From NCBI GenBank assembly GCA_025174535.1, contig JALBUN010000009.1, positions 1,488,001 to 1,552,000 of the forward strand: a stretch of DNA of 64,000 bases, written 5' to 3'. The translations under genes and the position numbers were made by a program. Positions 40,621 to 53,207 of this stretch are shown in pieces (the stretch's first letter is position 1; every line of letters starts with the position of its first letter). Below the pieces are notes generated by a model. It made no database searches, was not told the DNA's origin, and saw only the letters and a program-made list of their open reading frames with translations. This stretch comes from Cantharellus purpuraceus. Lineage: Eukaryota; Basidiomycota; Agaricomycetes; Cantharellales; Hydnaceae.

Positions 40621-43499
40621 TGTTTTGGAACCCGCAAAATTATGGTGTTAGGGCAAACTCTAAATCACCACAATTCCATGAATGAACAGCTGAGAAGAAT
40701 ATCAAATCCTACTGCAGCACAACTCCAGAAACAATTTAATGTTTGTACTTTGGTTACAATCCATTGTAATGGTCAATGCAGACGATACGCAGGAAGGTAA
40801 TACATTTCTTAGCAGTAGGGAATGAATAAGACTTCCAGAGTCTAGAGTTCATGGACGCTTAGGGGTCCAGATATTCCAAAAAGAGGGGAATGCACTTAGA
40901 GGCTAGAGGAAGTAGGTGGATGAATCCAACTGTCCAACCAGTGACTGTATGGGAACCACCTTTTCCCTATCAAATTCCATTTATGCAGCACCAATGTGCT
41001 ATTCTTTGCTTTTCCATTCCTAAATATCAGCATATATTTGATGCTTGTACCTGGAATGGACTTATTCAAATATTCTCTATTTTTCCATATTTTTCTGGGA
41101 ATATTCCATGCAGAACTCGGCCCAGAATCATTTATTTCTGCTGTGCTACAGTTGTGGACCCATAGGCACCCACAAACCTTCGCACAGCCGGCTATCCACC
41201 TTTAGACCAGGCATTTGGCCTGAATTCAAGCTCAGATGTCTCTGATCAATAAATATTCTGTAACTTGACAACCACAGCCTCTCAGGGCACTATTTTCCAT
41301 GCAGATCATCACATGAGATGTGGCTATCCATGGCTGTCCAAACCAGTGCAGAAAACAGGGTGGACACCCTTCTTTTTGCCTGATCAGTGCCTAGTTCAGG
41401 GATCAAATCAGCTGATGGGTGATCAAATCAGGTGATTGCCTTGGAATATTCTACCCCTTTCCATAACATTCTAGCTGTTTCCTTCTATTATTAGATAGAA
41501 CTTTCCAGAACCATTATTCAGCTCCTGATCAGTGTTAGTCCAGTGATCAGAACCTGTGATTGGCTTGGAATATTCTACCCCTTTCTTCCACCTTCCACAA
41601 CCTTCCAGTAGCTTCCATCTATTAATAGTAGAATATTCCAGAACCATTAGTCAGCCCCTGTAAATACAATATATAAGGAGGCCATTCTGCCTCTGAAATA
41701 GGAACATATCCATCATATTCTACCCATCTTCTGCACACCAGTGTGACTAGAGTGACATACAGTGTCATCCTCTATCTCAGTAACTGTTGATTACCAGTTC
41801 AAGGATCTTTTACAGTTGTGTAACTGTACTTGATTGCACTCAAAGTAGTGATATTCCTGCTTTGGGCATGAGTGTAGTATCTACCTCGCGTGACTACGAA
41901 TCTACAGGGTGAGATTGTCTGTCGATAGTCCTGCCATTAGTGCTCTTGTTTAAGTTACTAGTGTGTACTGCCTTTGCAGAGCATTAGAAGCTTGAACTCG
42001 TGTGAAGCAGTTGCTAGACTACTTCACACATTGCTGTTACCCGCTTCTGAGTGCCACTGGTTGGATGGTTGGATTCATCCACCTACTTCCTTTAGCCTCT
42101 AAGTGCATTCCCCTCTTTTTGGAATATCTGGACCCCTAAGTGTCCATGAACTTTAGACTCTGGAAGTCTTATTCATTTCTTGCTGCTAAGAAATGTATTA
42201 CTTTTCTGCATATAGTCTGCATTGACCAATACAAAGGATTGTAACCAAAGTACAAACGTTAAATTGTTTCTGGAGTTGTGCTGCAGCAGGGTTTGATATT
42301 CTTCTCAGCTGTTCATTCATAGAATTGTGGTGATTTAGAGTTTGCCCTAACACCATAATTTTGCGGGTTCCAAAACAGTGACACTCTGAAGCGGGTAACA
42401 GCGATGTATGAAGTAGTCTAGCAACTGCTTCACACGAGTTCAAGATCCTAATGCTCTGCAAAGGCAGTACACACTAGTAACTTAAACAAAGAGCACTAAT
42501 GGCAGGACTATTGACAGACAATCTCACCCTGTAGATTTGTAGTCACGTGAGGTAGATACTACACTCACACCCAAAGCAGGACAATCACTACTTCGAGTGC
42601 AATTGAATACAGTTACACAACTGTAAGCGACCCTTGAACTGGACAATCAACAGTTACTGAGATATAGAGGATGACACTGTATGTCACTCTAGTCACACTG
42701 ATGTGCAAATGATGGGGTAGAAATTAGTTATTTATTCAGAGACAGAATGGGCTCCTTTTATATTGTATTTACAGGAGCTGACTAATACTACTGGAAACTT
42801 CTACCTATTAATAGATGGAAACTACTGGAAGCTAGTGGAATATGTGAGAAGGGGGTGGAAGTTTCCTAGCCAATGAGCTGCTTGGATTTGCTCTGACTCA
42901 TGGCATGAGTCATGGATGGAGTCATAGTGTGACTCAGAGCAGGAGTCATAGTATGAGTAATCACAGGAGTCATGGTATGAGTCATGGAAGGAGTCATAGC
43001 ATGAGTCATGGCAGGAGTCACCATTACTTAAATAACTCGGTCAATACTTCGTTTCCTGGGCTGATTAGCACAGCTATGGGTAGGCACAGCTTCTATTGAA
43101 CTCTCCACTGAAAATGGAGTCAGGAGGTGCAGTGGTTGTGAAGATATTGAGCATTTACTGGCAGTGGTGACCAGATTGAGTCGGAGATTGAAATGAGTCA
43201 TGTGATTGAAAATGAGTCAGTTGTCCAGGTGACTCCGGCTGACTTTGTGGCTGCTGACATCTGCAAAGGTTTGTGGGTCCATGTGGGTCCCAAATCTTCG
43301 CCCAGCAGAACAACAAGGTTGTGGACTCATTTCTGCATGGAAAATTCCCAAAAAAATATGAAAAAATAGAGAATATTTGAATGGCCCTGAATCAAGAGAA
43401 ATCAGCACATATATGCTGGTATTTTAAGGCCATGAAGCAAAATTGTACAGTTTTGGGACTTTAAACAAGATCTTTTAAGGGAAAACCAGTTCCCATACA
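40621..43499 (-). repeat. Solo LTR L3b, TSD CAGAT, itself split by L3c
   Basis: TGTTTTGGAACC (40621) to CCCATACA (43499), flanked by CAGAT at 40616-40620 and 43500-43504. Without the nested copy and one GTGAC it is about 1,442 bp. The TGASTCA cluster is at 42894-43022 and the minus-strand TATA near 42760. Confidence 0.88.
40946..42377 (+). repeat. Solo LTR L3c nested antiparallel in L3b, TSD GTGAC
   Basis: TGTATGGGAACC (40946) to CCAAAACA (42377), 1,432 bp, flanked by GTGAC (40941-40945, 42378-42382), which is part of L3b. It is oriented opposite to L3b. Its plus-strand TATA is ATATATAAGG near 41670. The U3 part (41280-41640) differs from L3a/L3b and lacks the TGASTCA cluster. Confidence 0.88.
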
Positions 43500-44145
43500 C
43501 AGATATCAAACTCGCTGTAGCAGCCAACCAAATCCAAAACACTACAAAACCATCATATGCAATAGTCACATGGAATGGAGGCTCACCCCGCCCTGCCACC
43601 TCAGCAGACCTCCAAGAAAAGCAAATTTTTGTGTCCTTGAAGCACACAGTCCCAGAATCAATACTCATCAAAGCCCCCCAACTGAGCTCATGAAACAATG
43701 CAACAAGATCCTATCTGACTTCTTCTCAAAGCCGGAAAATGGCAGCATTAATGCTAATGCAGCCATCGATCAAGGCATAGCTATAAATGGGGTACTATGT
43801 AATGTCAGCATCTACATTCCTAGACCTCCACAATGCTTTAGGTGCCAAGACTGGGGGCACTGAGCAATGGAGTGCACTGGGGAGGATTGCTGTGGCAGAT
43901 GTGCGGGGCCACATACTACATCACAACACAACTGCACACACCCAAACCCATGCACACCTGGACAATGCTGCAACATCAAAGCTGGATCAGAACATGCCCA
44001 TATGCAAAAGCTGCATTCACAGCCCAAATATGCAGAGATGTATACAGCACTGGCTGTTATGAGGCCCACACTCCATTCACCTTTGCTACCACCCATTCTG
44101 CATCAAAATGACAGATCACCATATAGAGATAGTACGATGATTATT

Positions 44146-44683
44146 TGTTATGCACTAGGTCTGATTGGGGGTTGAAGATTGGGTTGGAGGTTGGGTTGGA
44201 GGATGGGTCGGAGTTGGAGCAGGAATCGGGGTACGTCATGGGGTCAGAACAGATTAGCTTCAGCTTATGTGCTGTGCCCTCACTAATACCAGTGTCTGAG
44301 ATTTCAGAGATGGAGTACAACTTAGATAGTTAGGGTCAGACTTAGTAACTAGGCATGATTTGATATTTGAATTGGGGAATGAAGTCCCCAGTCAGGCAAC
44401 TTAAATACATATTTGAAATCTAATAATAACTATGCCAGTGATGAGTCTCCAAGGCCAACAGCCTTACATGAGTATGTCCAAGTCCAACAGGGACGGATGT
44501 CCAGGTTCCTATGTGATGCTGATGCATCAATTGGAACCAGAGACAGATGGGTGAGATTCAGCAGTGACAATTGGACAGATAAATGGAGATGTGATGGTTT
44601 CCAAATGGAGTATAGATTTCATATGCACGGGGATCAGAGTGGATTGGACAGGGATCTGGGCATTAATGAATATAGTCATAACA
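44146..44683 (+). repeat. Solo LTR L4c, 538 bp, TSD TTATT
   Basis: TGTTATGCACTAG ... ATAGTCATAACA with exact TTATT at 44141-44145 and 44684-44688. Best reference copy for the L4 family. Confidence 0.88.
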
Positions 44684-44688
44684 TTATT

Positions 44689-44833
44689 GTGTATTCTAAT
44701 ATGCATGTACTTATAGTAAACATAAAGATCTCTACATAGTAATCCAGTGCACGTTTCCAAGCAACCATTGTGGCCATCGGTCTGATGTGTTGGCAGGCTG
44801 AGGTTGTCATGGCCTCTCAGTGATCCTCAACAC
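44689..44833 (-). repeat. 3' LTR part and polypurine tract of copia-2
   Basis: On the minus strand GGTTGAGGGGGAG (polypurine tract, about 44857-44845) precedes TGTTGAGTGTTGAGGATC, a plausible LTR start running left until L4c. The far end is not defined. Confidence 0.5.
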
Positions 44834-47282
44834 TCAACACTCCCCCTCAACCTCACATATGCCAACTCGAGTGACTAGGTCTTTGTGCTTCGGTCGTGGC
44901 AGTGACTTGATGAATACGTCAGTGAGATTGTCATCGGTAGCACAGTATTGTACCGTAACTTTGTGAGAAGCTATTTTATCATGTATGTAGTGGTGTTGAA
45001 TATCAATGTGTTTGCTTTGCATGTGGAATCCAATACTGTTAGAGAAATTGATGGCTGACTGACTGTCAATGTGCAGAGTGGTGGGTTCCACCGGGGGTAG
45101 GTCCAATTCAGTGTATAGTGAGTGAAGCCATGCAATTTCTCGTGAGGCACAACTAGCTGCCATGTACTCAGCTTCCATGCTTGACATAGCAATGGTGGGC
45201 TGTTTCCTGAATGCCCATGTGATGGGTCCTTCAGTGGCTAGAAAAATGTAGCCTGTGATGGACCATCTGTCATCAAGGTTGTTTCCCCAGTTGGTGTCAG
45301 CATACCCAAAGACTTCTGTAGAGTCTGATTTAGTGTAGGTGATGCCTAGAGACCTGGTACCATTGAGGTAGCGAAAGATGCATTTTATGGCCATCCAGTG
45401 CTCTGGAGCTGGGTTGGAGGTGAATTGGCTAAGACATTGCATGGCATATGCTATGTCTGGTCATGTCCCAAGTGCTGCATACATGAGTGAGCTGATGGTG
45501 GCACCATACATGGGTATGTCATATCTTTTCTCAGCCAGTGTTTTGGACAACTTGGCATTTGGATCCAGTGGCATGGACACGGGATGTGATTTTGCCATTC
45601 CAAAGTGTTCCAGTATCCTTCTGACATATTGAGATTGTGTCAGTGCAATGGTCCCTTTGTTTGGATCATGTAGGACTTGTAATCCAACAATTTGGTCTGG
45701 TTCACCAAGGTCCATGATTGTGAAGTGCTTGGCTAGGTGTGTCTTGATGGTGTTTATGGCAGTGAGTCCAGAGGTGAACAGAACTATGTCATTGACATAA
45801 ACTGCAGCAATGACAATTTCAGTGTTGTGTCGAAAGTAAACACACTGGTCCAAATATAGCCATTTGAAATCTAGATCGATGAACACTTTGTTGAGTTTCT
45901 TGTTCTAGACTCTTCCTGATTGCCACAGTTAGATGGACTTGAGCAGCTTGCACACATGGCACGTTCCATCTTCATATCCTGGCAGCTGAACCATGTAGAT
46001 GGTCTCATCCAAATCTCCATTTAAGTATGCTCCTACTACATCAACCACATGTATAACTAGGTTGTATTCTACAGCGATAGCAAATAGGATTCAGAGGGTT
46101 TCAAGTCACATCACCGGTGTGAATGTTTCGTTGAAGTTGAGCCCAGGGATCTGGGTGAATTTCTTGGCAACTAGTCAGGACTTGTGCCTGGCAACACTGC
46201 TGCAATGGTCATGTTTAATCCTGAAAACCCATCTGTTCACAATTGCAGTTCTGTTCGGCAGGAGGTTCACTAGAATGTAGGTCCCAAGGTCTAGGTGCTG
46301 TTGGATCTCCCTGTCCATTGATTTGCACCATTCTGGCCAGTCCAGATGTGTCTGCACTTCTTGCATGGACTGCAGGTTATCCTTGAGGGTCACGCTTACC
46401 AGTGTATAGTTGCTGCTGGCATTAGATATGTGGTGTCACCATTCGTGAGGTCCATGGGCTCCTGGACTGTTCAGGAGTCAATAGTTGACTGGCAGCTTAG
46501 CAGCAATGCGGCTGCTTCATTCTCTTGATTCCACTGCTGTGCAATTGTGGATCGGAGGTCGGTTCAGGTGCGGCTGTACTGGCAGGTTTGAGGCTGGCTG
46601 TATAGGTGACAATGTCACATTCAAGTGTGGGTCCAGGTGTGACAGTGCAGGTGATGGTGTTGCATTTGAGTGCAGCTTGTCCTGCTCTGCACTCTCCCCC
46701 TTGAGCTGCATCAGGTGCAAGATTGTTACCTCTTGTGCAGGGGGGTCAGGACTGGCTGTAAATATGACGTTCTGGCTTGTCTGAACCTGCTTTGTGGCTG
46801 GATTGCAGTACCTGTAGCCTTTAGTCCCCTCAGAAATGCCAGCAAATATGAAAAAATTTTGCTTTTGGGTCTAATTTGGACTGCTTGCCATCCTGCTGCA
46901 GTACCCAACATTTTCGGCCAAATTCCTCAAGTAGCGACACATCTGGTTTCGCTTTTTTGAATAGCTCGTCCAGGGTTACTGAGTCCGTCAGCGTGCGAGT
47001 CAGTGATCGGTTTTTGAGGTAGATGGCATAAGCAACGGCTTCCTTCCATAGCAGGTGAGGGAGCTGGTGTTGTGCGATCATCACGCGTGTGTGCTCCACT
47101 ACAGTCCTGTTGATCCGCTCTGCGATTCTGTTCTGGGCAGGTGAATGTGTGGCTGTGGCTTTGAGTAGTATGCCGGCTTTGAGTAGGAAAGTCTCTAGGC
47201 CCATGTTTATGTACTCCTTGCCACCGTCGACACGCAGCTTCTTGAGTTTCTGACCGGTCTGACCTTTCTGACATGATCGTGC
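44834..47282 (-). pseudogene. Ty1/copia integrase-RT-RNase H remnant (copia-2)
   Basis: Minus-strand order: integrase C-terminal half (LRVDGGKEYINMG, HSPAQNRIAERINRTV), a Pro/Thr-poor linker with many stops, RT (WCKSMDREIQQHL, NRWVFRIKHD; active site YVND at 45788-45799 instead of YVDD), connection (MYGATISSLMYAALGT) and RNase H (FGYADTNWGNN, SSMEAEYMAA, IDSQSAINFSNS, LTDVFIKSLPRP). Broken by stops and frameshifts; truncated upstream in integrase at 47282, where DUF6533 DNA resumes. Distinct from copia-1 and copia-3 by sequence. Confidence 0.85.
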
Positions 47283-47784
47283 CATTGGTATGTCAATGTA
47301 TAAATATCTATGATCGTTAGCCGGATGCATTAGACCTTGAGAGTACGTCACATATCGGTATCCGCTGCTGTGTTGCTCCAACTTGTACTGTAGCCTACAC
47401 TTTCACATGTACTTGGATCTATTCAGTAGAGGTGAGTCAGAATATGGAATTTCAGACTTCTACGAAATATATGCAGCTTGTCAGCCATCATCATATGCCG
47501 GTTCCACCTCAACCTCCAAAAGAGAAACGCGCATCCTAAGCATCACCTCCCAGGGCATCCCTACCATCTCCCTTGGCAGTTTCGATGCGGCCACGCAACT
47601 CATTCATGACGCTGTGAGGGCAGAGTTTGGAGATTCCTCCGTCGAGGCGTGTGTTTTATCACGGGAACTTGACGCGGTCGAGTTCACAGAGTCGGATATG
47701 CCGGCGGAGACGACAGAAAATGATATCAAGCTTGAAGGAATTCTGTTCCGGCCACAGGCAGCTCCAATTTATTTGGGGGCGTAG
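47283..47784 (+). pseudogene. DUF6533 gene fragment C (3' end)
   Basis: Resumes immediately after copia-2. The last exon encodes GIPTISLGSFDAATQLIHDA, AEFGDSSVEACV and FRPQAAPIYLGA, then stop. Of the copies it is the one without the TAA just before the AACQPSSSAGS-type segment. Probably the 3' half of the gene whose middle is remnant B. Confidence 0.55.
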
Positions 47785-48959
47785 TGGCGGACTATTTGTC
47801 CGTCCGTTGGTGCTGGCTGATAGGACGAATTTACATTGTTTGCACTATTACCCTGTCACTCGGAGGGCCGAGTGTGGGGGCGTTTGATATTCACATTAAT
47901 CACTGTCTCAAATAACTTGTATGCTGTGTAATTGTTTTTGTATTGGACATGCCCGATCGAATTTCATAACGTTGACAAAGGGTGCTCAAACAATGCTGCA
48001 ATTGCCATGAGATGGATGAGACGATCGCGCGTCCTCTCCTGCATTGGTTGTATCTCAAAGTCGTGCCCCTCGTCGCACTGCCTGTCCTGCGTGTTAGGTT
48101 CAGGTACGGTAGGACTTTCCATGCTTCGCTACACGAGAAACCAGGGGAGGGCGACAGCGAGAGATGGGATTCTGGTGCGCGCACGTATTAGTGAGCTTGC
48201 CTCATCATTATCACTTTGTCGTCACTCAAACATTGAGATATGATTCCAGGTCACAGGAACATATGTGCAACCGGTCTCCGAAGATGCAGCTTAACATGGG
48301 TAAAAATATGGATGAATCTCACTGAAAGGGGTGGTCGAAGAGTCTCGCACATCATCACGCTGGGGAGGGCGAAGGAAGTGGATGGAGGGAGCGGTGCTGG
48401 CAAAGGGAGGCGGAGTACTGGTGGATGGGATGGAGGCGGGATTAGATTGGGGGGACTGTGAGATCGCAGCTGTGTGTGACGGCTGCAAGAATATTGACTT
48501 ACAGCTTGCCTCATAACAACCTAGAAGCCACCTCTCATATGTATCAATATGCATCCAACAACCGCCCACATGTGCACTCCCACCACTGGAAACTAGACCA
48601 CCATCATGCCATCAACTCCTCGGCGCTCGAGTGGGTGCGTGCGTGCCAGGACGGTTCACCGCTTTCTCCAAGACAAGCACGGCGACTCATATAGCGGGGT
48701 ACATTCACGTGGAGTCTCCGTCGAGCGTTGACACAGGTGAGTTTATTGCATAGGTGGGTCACAGTGATCTGTGAGTTCAAAAATACTTGATAGGCCATTC
48801 TACTCGTCGTGAGTCGTATGTCAGCCATCCATATAATCGGAACCAAGCTGCGCCCTCAGCTAACACCAGCTCCTGCCGCTTCCATAATCATCTTTCAATA
48901 TGCAATGCTTCTGCTGATATATCACACGATTCAGAACGTCCACATAAAGGCTAAATTTG
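47785..48959. other. 3' flank repeat unit of the DUF6533 array (first copy)
   Basis: Non-coding. It aligns with 51490-52600 over most of its length (GGGGTGGTCGAAG, GCTGGGGAGGGCGAA and other blocks), which defines a tandem repeat unit of roughly 3 kb. Confidence 0.5.
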
Positions 48960-49520
48960 TGCCGTGAACGCCGAAGCACTTATGTGGACAGGCATGACAG
49001 ACACCCATTATAGGCACAAGCAATCTTGGAAAGGTGTGACATCCCCAGAGCACTACTCCACACTATCCTCATGTGAGTACACCATAGTCTTTACTGAACT
49101 GTGCTCAATGATTCACCAGACGTAAGACACGTGAAAGTCATATTTATTACATGGTTGATTCCCTGCTCTTAGTCGATGACGTCGGCTCGATCGCGGTCAT
49201 ATTGTTTGACACGATAGTAATTGCTGTGACACTTGCCGGCACGCTCGGAACCTGGAGAGTTTATCAACGATCAGCATGGAACAAGCTATTGCTGACACAT
49301 TTAATGGCCCAGCAAAGTAAGCCATAGCCTCTGTTACGGTAGAATTCTCACGGACAGACATGAATCTCAGGTCTGATGAGACTTGGGTATTTCATCCGCT
49401 ATCAAAACGAATCCTGAATTAATTGTTATCAGATTTGTGTTGACCCTCACTCTTGCTGACGTGATCTTGATATTGGTATGTCAATGTATCACTATCTATG
49501 TCATCGTTAACCGGATGCAC
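48960..49520 (+). pseudogene. DUF6533 gene fragment D (middle exons only)
   Basis: The exon 49172-49316 encodes DDVGSIAVILFDTIVIAVTL and AGTLGTWRVYQRSAWN through HLMAQQ, bounded by CTCTTAG and AGTAAGCC splice-like sites. The exon FVLTLTLADVILIL is near 49435-49478. No N-terminal or C-terminal exon. It joins unrelated coding DNA at CCTTGCGGG (about 49530). Confidence 0.55.
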
Positions 49521-49528
49521 TAGACCTT

Positions 49529-50303
49529 GCGGGCAGGGGATCGCATCTGAGCTCGGAGGCCCTTGCGCGTGTGCTCATACAGCCACTGATATATGTTAGT
49601 ATATCTAATTCCAGGCTCATAGACGTCACTTGTTTTCTTTCCAGTCAGCCATGTCACTGCAGCCTCTTGTTGAGAAATCAGTGTGCCTCCAACTCTCCGC
49701 CCGTTATGGTCAAATATGAGATGTCCAGGAGCTAGAGACTGAAACCATCAGTTGATGATAGTCCTGCTCTTCTTTCAGACGCCTTAGTGTATCTCCGTGA
49801 TGCCGTTGTTATGTTCTGCGGTTTTACTGGCGCCACCATTCATGACGAGTGATCAGAGGCTAGTGGACGAGACGTGATATAGGTGCACATGTGTATTTTG
49901 TTTATATACACTGAAACTGATGAAAGATTAGGTATTCCACCTGTCGCAAGTTAAATATAGCAGCCTTCCACGGCACCTCATTTCGGTTGTTCCCCTATAT
50001 CTGACATGCCACGTATACTGAATCAGACTTCAATTCAGAGATGCGCATGCTATTGTCAACATAGTGCCAGACAATGAATCAGTTCTGATTTTTGCCACAT
50101 CGTTTTGTAAAATTTAGTTTATACTCACTGCGATCGGTAAGAATGTCCTGTTTGCGAGTCTTCGACCTAATAACTGAGATCAGGCGATGGAAACAGTTTC
50201 TTTCAATGCCATACTTAGGTAGAATGAATTGATGTGCCACAGGCGAGCCTTCTGGTGAAACATCGTCGCTATGAGCACGAGGTCGAAGTATTTTCAGCCT
50301 CAT
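49529..50303 (-). pseudogene. Spliced hypothetical gene, divergent partner of DUF6533 copy E
   Basis: The first exon (50303 to about 50130) starts MRLKILRPRAHSDDVS, continues through GIERNCFHRLISVIRSK, and ends before a consensus GTGAGT donor. The last exon (about 49757-49529) is open for over 70 codons: LAPGHLIFDHNGRRVGG, QQEAAVTWLTGKKTSDVY, YTNIYQWLYEHTRKG. A middle segment reads HHGDTLRRLKEEQDYHQL, with a frame disagreement just before the last exon. A damaged first exon recurs divergent from copy F (53207 to ~53000). Function not recognised. Confidence 0.4.
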
Positions 50304-50462
50304 GGCTGTAGGCCTAGCGGTTCGTTGTTGTTGATACCAGGATGTCACATACAAATAGCACTCCTGGATTTCAGTATATATGGGCCTCTCCTAGCGTTCT
50401 ACCCGTTGCATACTCATAGTCTAGTCCACGTGGTATACCTCTCGCTTTATCGTTTCATTGAC

Positions 50463-51487
50463 ATGGCATCTCAGACAGCACAGGCGGCAATTCAAGCAGC
50501 GTCAGATACGTGCGTCGCCTCTCACTATATGCGCAGTTATTTTCATTATATGGTATCAGTATGGCTATCAATTACACCTTCATAGTTGCCCTCGGTAAGC
50601 TCAAGGCTTGTGTGTGCAACCTAGCTAACCGCTTTCCGCTGAAAACAGCTCTCCTTTCCTACGACACCTTTCTTACAATCTCACATGAGATTCGATATAT
50701 CTGGAATAAAACATTCAAATTGGGCACAGCACTGTATTTTCTGGCGCGATACTGCATGCTATTGTTTGTCTCGCTAAAGGCATTTGGGAATTTTTTCAAT
50801 TTTACAGTCTGTTCCTGTTGATGGCTTGCGTTCATTCACATAGATGACACATGACGCAGTGAGTTCGAGGGCAACCTTTGGAACGCAGATATTGATACAA
50901 ATTAGGGCATCTAATGGGATGGCTCACTTTGTGGATGCCCTCAACATCCTCCTACTCGTCGGTATTCAAGGTGATATGAATGTTCCGTTGAAGCAATGGA
51001 TGATTGACGACACTACTGATGCAGGGCTTCTGCTAGCGCGGGCATATGTGGTTAGCGATCGGAAGAGGCATCTGCTGCTGTGCCACTCCAACTCGTACTT
51101 TAGCCTACAATTTCACCTGTCATATCATCTATTCAGAACAGGTGGTTCGGAATACAGAATTTCAGATTTCTACTAAATATATGCAGCTTGTCGGCCATCA
51201 TCATCTGCCACTTCCACCTCGACCTCCAAAGGAGATATGTGCAACCAAACAGCACCACTTCCCGGGGAATCCCTACCGTCTCCCTTGGCAGTTTCCATGC
51301 GGCCACCCAAAGCATTCACGATGCTGTGATGGCAGAGTTTGGGGATTCCCCCGTTGATGAGGGTGTTAGAACTGAAGCATCGCGGGACGCGGTCGAGTCC
51401 ACAGAGCCAACAGAGATAACAGAAGGTGATGAGCTTGAAGAAATTCAATTCCGGCCACAGGCAGCTCAAGTTACTTTGGAGACGTAG
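50463..51487 (+). pseudogene. DUF6533 gene copy E (middle exons deleted)
   Basis: The N-terminal exon starts MASQTAQAAIQAASD. After two short introns comes the DUF6533 signature ALLSYDTFLTISHEIRYIWN and FKLGTALYFLARY. The C-terminal exon is open: GIPTVSLGSFHAATQSIHDA, AEFGDSPVDEGV, FRPQAAQVTLET. The joint near 51065 (GATCGGAAGAGG to CATCTGCTGC) lacks the exons present at 53970-54620 in copy F. DUF6533 proteins are predicted multi-helix membrane proteins of unknown function. Confidence 0.62.
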
Positions 51488-52665
51488 CGGCGGACTATTT
51501 GTCCGTCATGTTCTGTTGGTGCTGGCTGATAGGATGGATTTACAGTGGACCATCGTTTCAAACTATTATCCTGTCACTTGGAGGGCCGAGCGTAGGGGCG
51601 TTTGAATATTGATCACTGTCTCACAAATAACTTGATGTTTCAATATGTATGCGGTGTGACTGCTTTTGTATTGGACAGGCCGGATAGAATTTAATAATAT
51701 TCTCGATCTGTTTACAAAAGGTACTCGAAGAATGCTGCAATTGCCGTCAGATGGATGAGACGATCGCGTGTCGTCTCCTGCATCAGTTTCATTTCAATGT
51801 CGTCCCTCCCGTCGAACTGCGTGTCCTGCGTGTATCTGGGTGTAGGTACGGTGGGGCGTTCCATGCTTAGCTAGCTGAGAAACCGGAGGAGGGTGATGGT
51901 GAAGGAGATGTGGGATTTTGGTGGGCACGTATTGGTCAGCCTGCCACTTCATTATCACTTTCTTGTCACTCACACATCCACACATGATCGCGTTCTAGGG
52001 ACATATCTGGAAAAGGATATTTCGCGGTGACCGGCCTCCGTACATTCGAAAATGCAGCCAAACATCAAGAACACGACCGCTCGCGCGCAGACCCACTGGA
52101 TCATGGATGACTCAATGAAAGGGGTGGTCGAAGCGTCTCGCACATCGTTATGCGCTGGGGAGGGCGAACGAAGGTGGATAGGGGTAGCGGTCCCGGAAAC
52201 GGGGAAATGGAATGCTGATGAGGATGGTATGGAGGCGTGATTTGGTTGGGGGGACTATGAGCGCAATATATTCAGCATGATGATCCGATCAATTCCGGGG
52301 AAGCCACGTTTCACGTGGGGTTTCCGGCGACGATGAGTTTGGTGTAATAGGTATCGCATGGATGTGTCACAGTTCTCTGTGAGTTCACAATACGTGATGG
52401 CGCCACACTCTACTCATGAGTCGTATGTCAGCCATCCAGATAGTCTGAACAGCGCTGGGTAACACTCACGTTAACACACACAGCCAGGCCCCAGAGGGCC
52501 CGCGTCTCGCAATATCCAATTGGAGGAAGCTCTGCTGCTTATTCAGCAAGATTCAGAATGTCCATATAAAGGCGAAATTTTCACCGTGAACGCTGAAGAT
52601 CTAGAAGTCAGTGGATCGCATCTGAGTTCGTCAACCCTCGCGCGATCATTTGCCGATACCTATTC
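51488..52665. other. 3' flank repeat unit of the array (second copy)
   Basis: Tandem counterpart of 47785-48959. Near 52612-52650 a short remnant (GGATCGCATCTGAG) matches the last exon of the divergent partner gene. No intact gene. Confidence 0.45.
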
Positions 52666-52989
52666 TTCTTTCAGATGCATTTAATCCATCTCTCCGTGAT
52701 GCCGTTGTTATGTTCTGCGGTTTTACTGGCGCCACCATTCATGACGAGTGATCAGAGGCAGTGAACGAGACATCATATAGGTGCACAGGTGTATTCTGTT
52801 TATAGACACTGAAACTGATGAAAATTTAGGTATTCCACCTACAAGTTTAATGTAGTAGCCTTCCGTGGCACTTCACTTCGGTTGCTCCCCTATATCTGAC
52901 ATGCCACGCATACTGAATCAGACTTCAATCCATAGATGCGCATGCTATTCTCAACACAGTGCCAAAGAACTACAACGAATCAGTTTTGG

Positions 52990-53207
52990 TTTTTGCAACA
53001 TTACTGTAAATTTAGTTTACCCTCACTGCTATCGGTAAGAATGTCCTGGTTGCCAGTCTTCGACATAATAGCCGAGATCAGGCGATGGAGACAGTTCCCT
53101 TCAATGCGATACTTGCGTAGAACGGACTTGCTGGGTCACATGTGCTGCATACGCCTTCTTGAAACAGCATCACTATGACCATGAGGTCGAGGTATTTTCA
53201 ACCTCAT
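52990..53207 (-). pseudogene. Damaged first exon of the divergent partner gene (copy F side)
   Basis: MRLKIPRPHGHSDAVS, an in-frame stop, then YRIEGNCLHRLISAIMSK and a GTGAGG donor. It parallels 50303-50130 and lies 146 bp from the DUF6533 ATG at 53353. Confidence 0.45.

Larger units (their letters stand above)
40130..44130 (+). pseudogene. LINE ORF1 (CCHC protein), split by an LTR nest
   Basis: The 5' part (about 40130-40620) includes SVKRSFTTTAPAKTS and MSTQQQAPLLQAQIQ. The frame continues at 43505 (IKLAVAANQIQNTTKPSY), after removing an insertion with the duplicated CAGAT. The 3' part has AIVTWNGGSPRP, IPRPPQCFRCQDWGH, a TGA in place of Arg, then AMECTGEDCCGRCAGPHTTS: two CCHC-type knuckles typical of fungal Tad/I-like LINE ORF1. 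ORF1 proteins bind element RNA. One frameshift lies near 43680. No ORF2 (endonuclease/RT) is seen. Confidence 0.72.

Noticed and set aside
40207..40800. A single 197-aa protein
   Set aside because: Its first 138 codons are LINE ORF1 and the rest is the start of solo LTR L3b (boundary 40620/40621 marked by the CAGAT duplication). It starts at GTG, not ATG.
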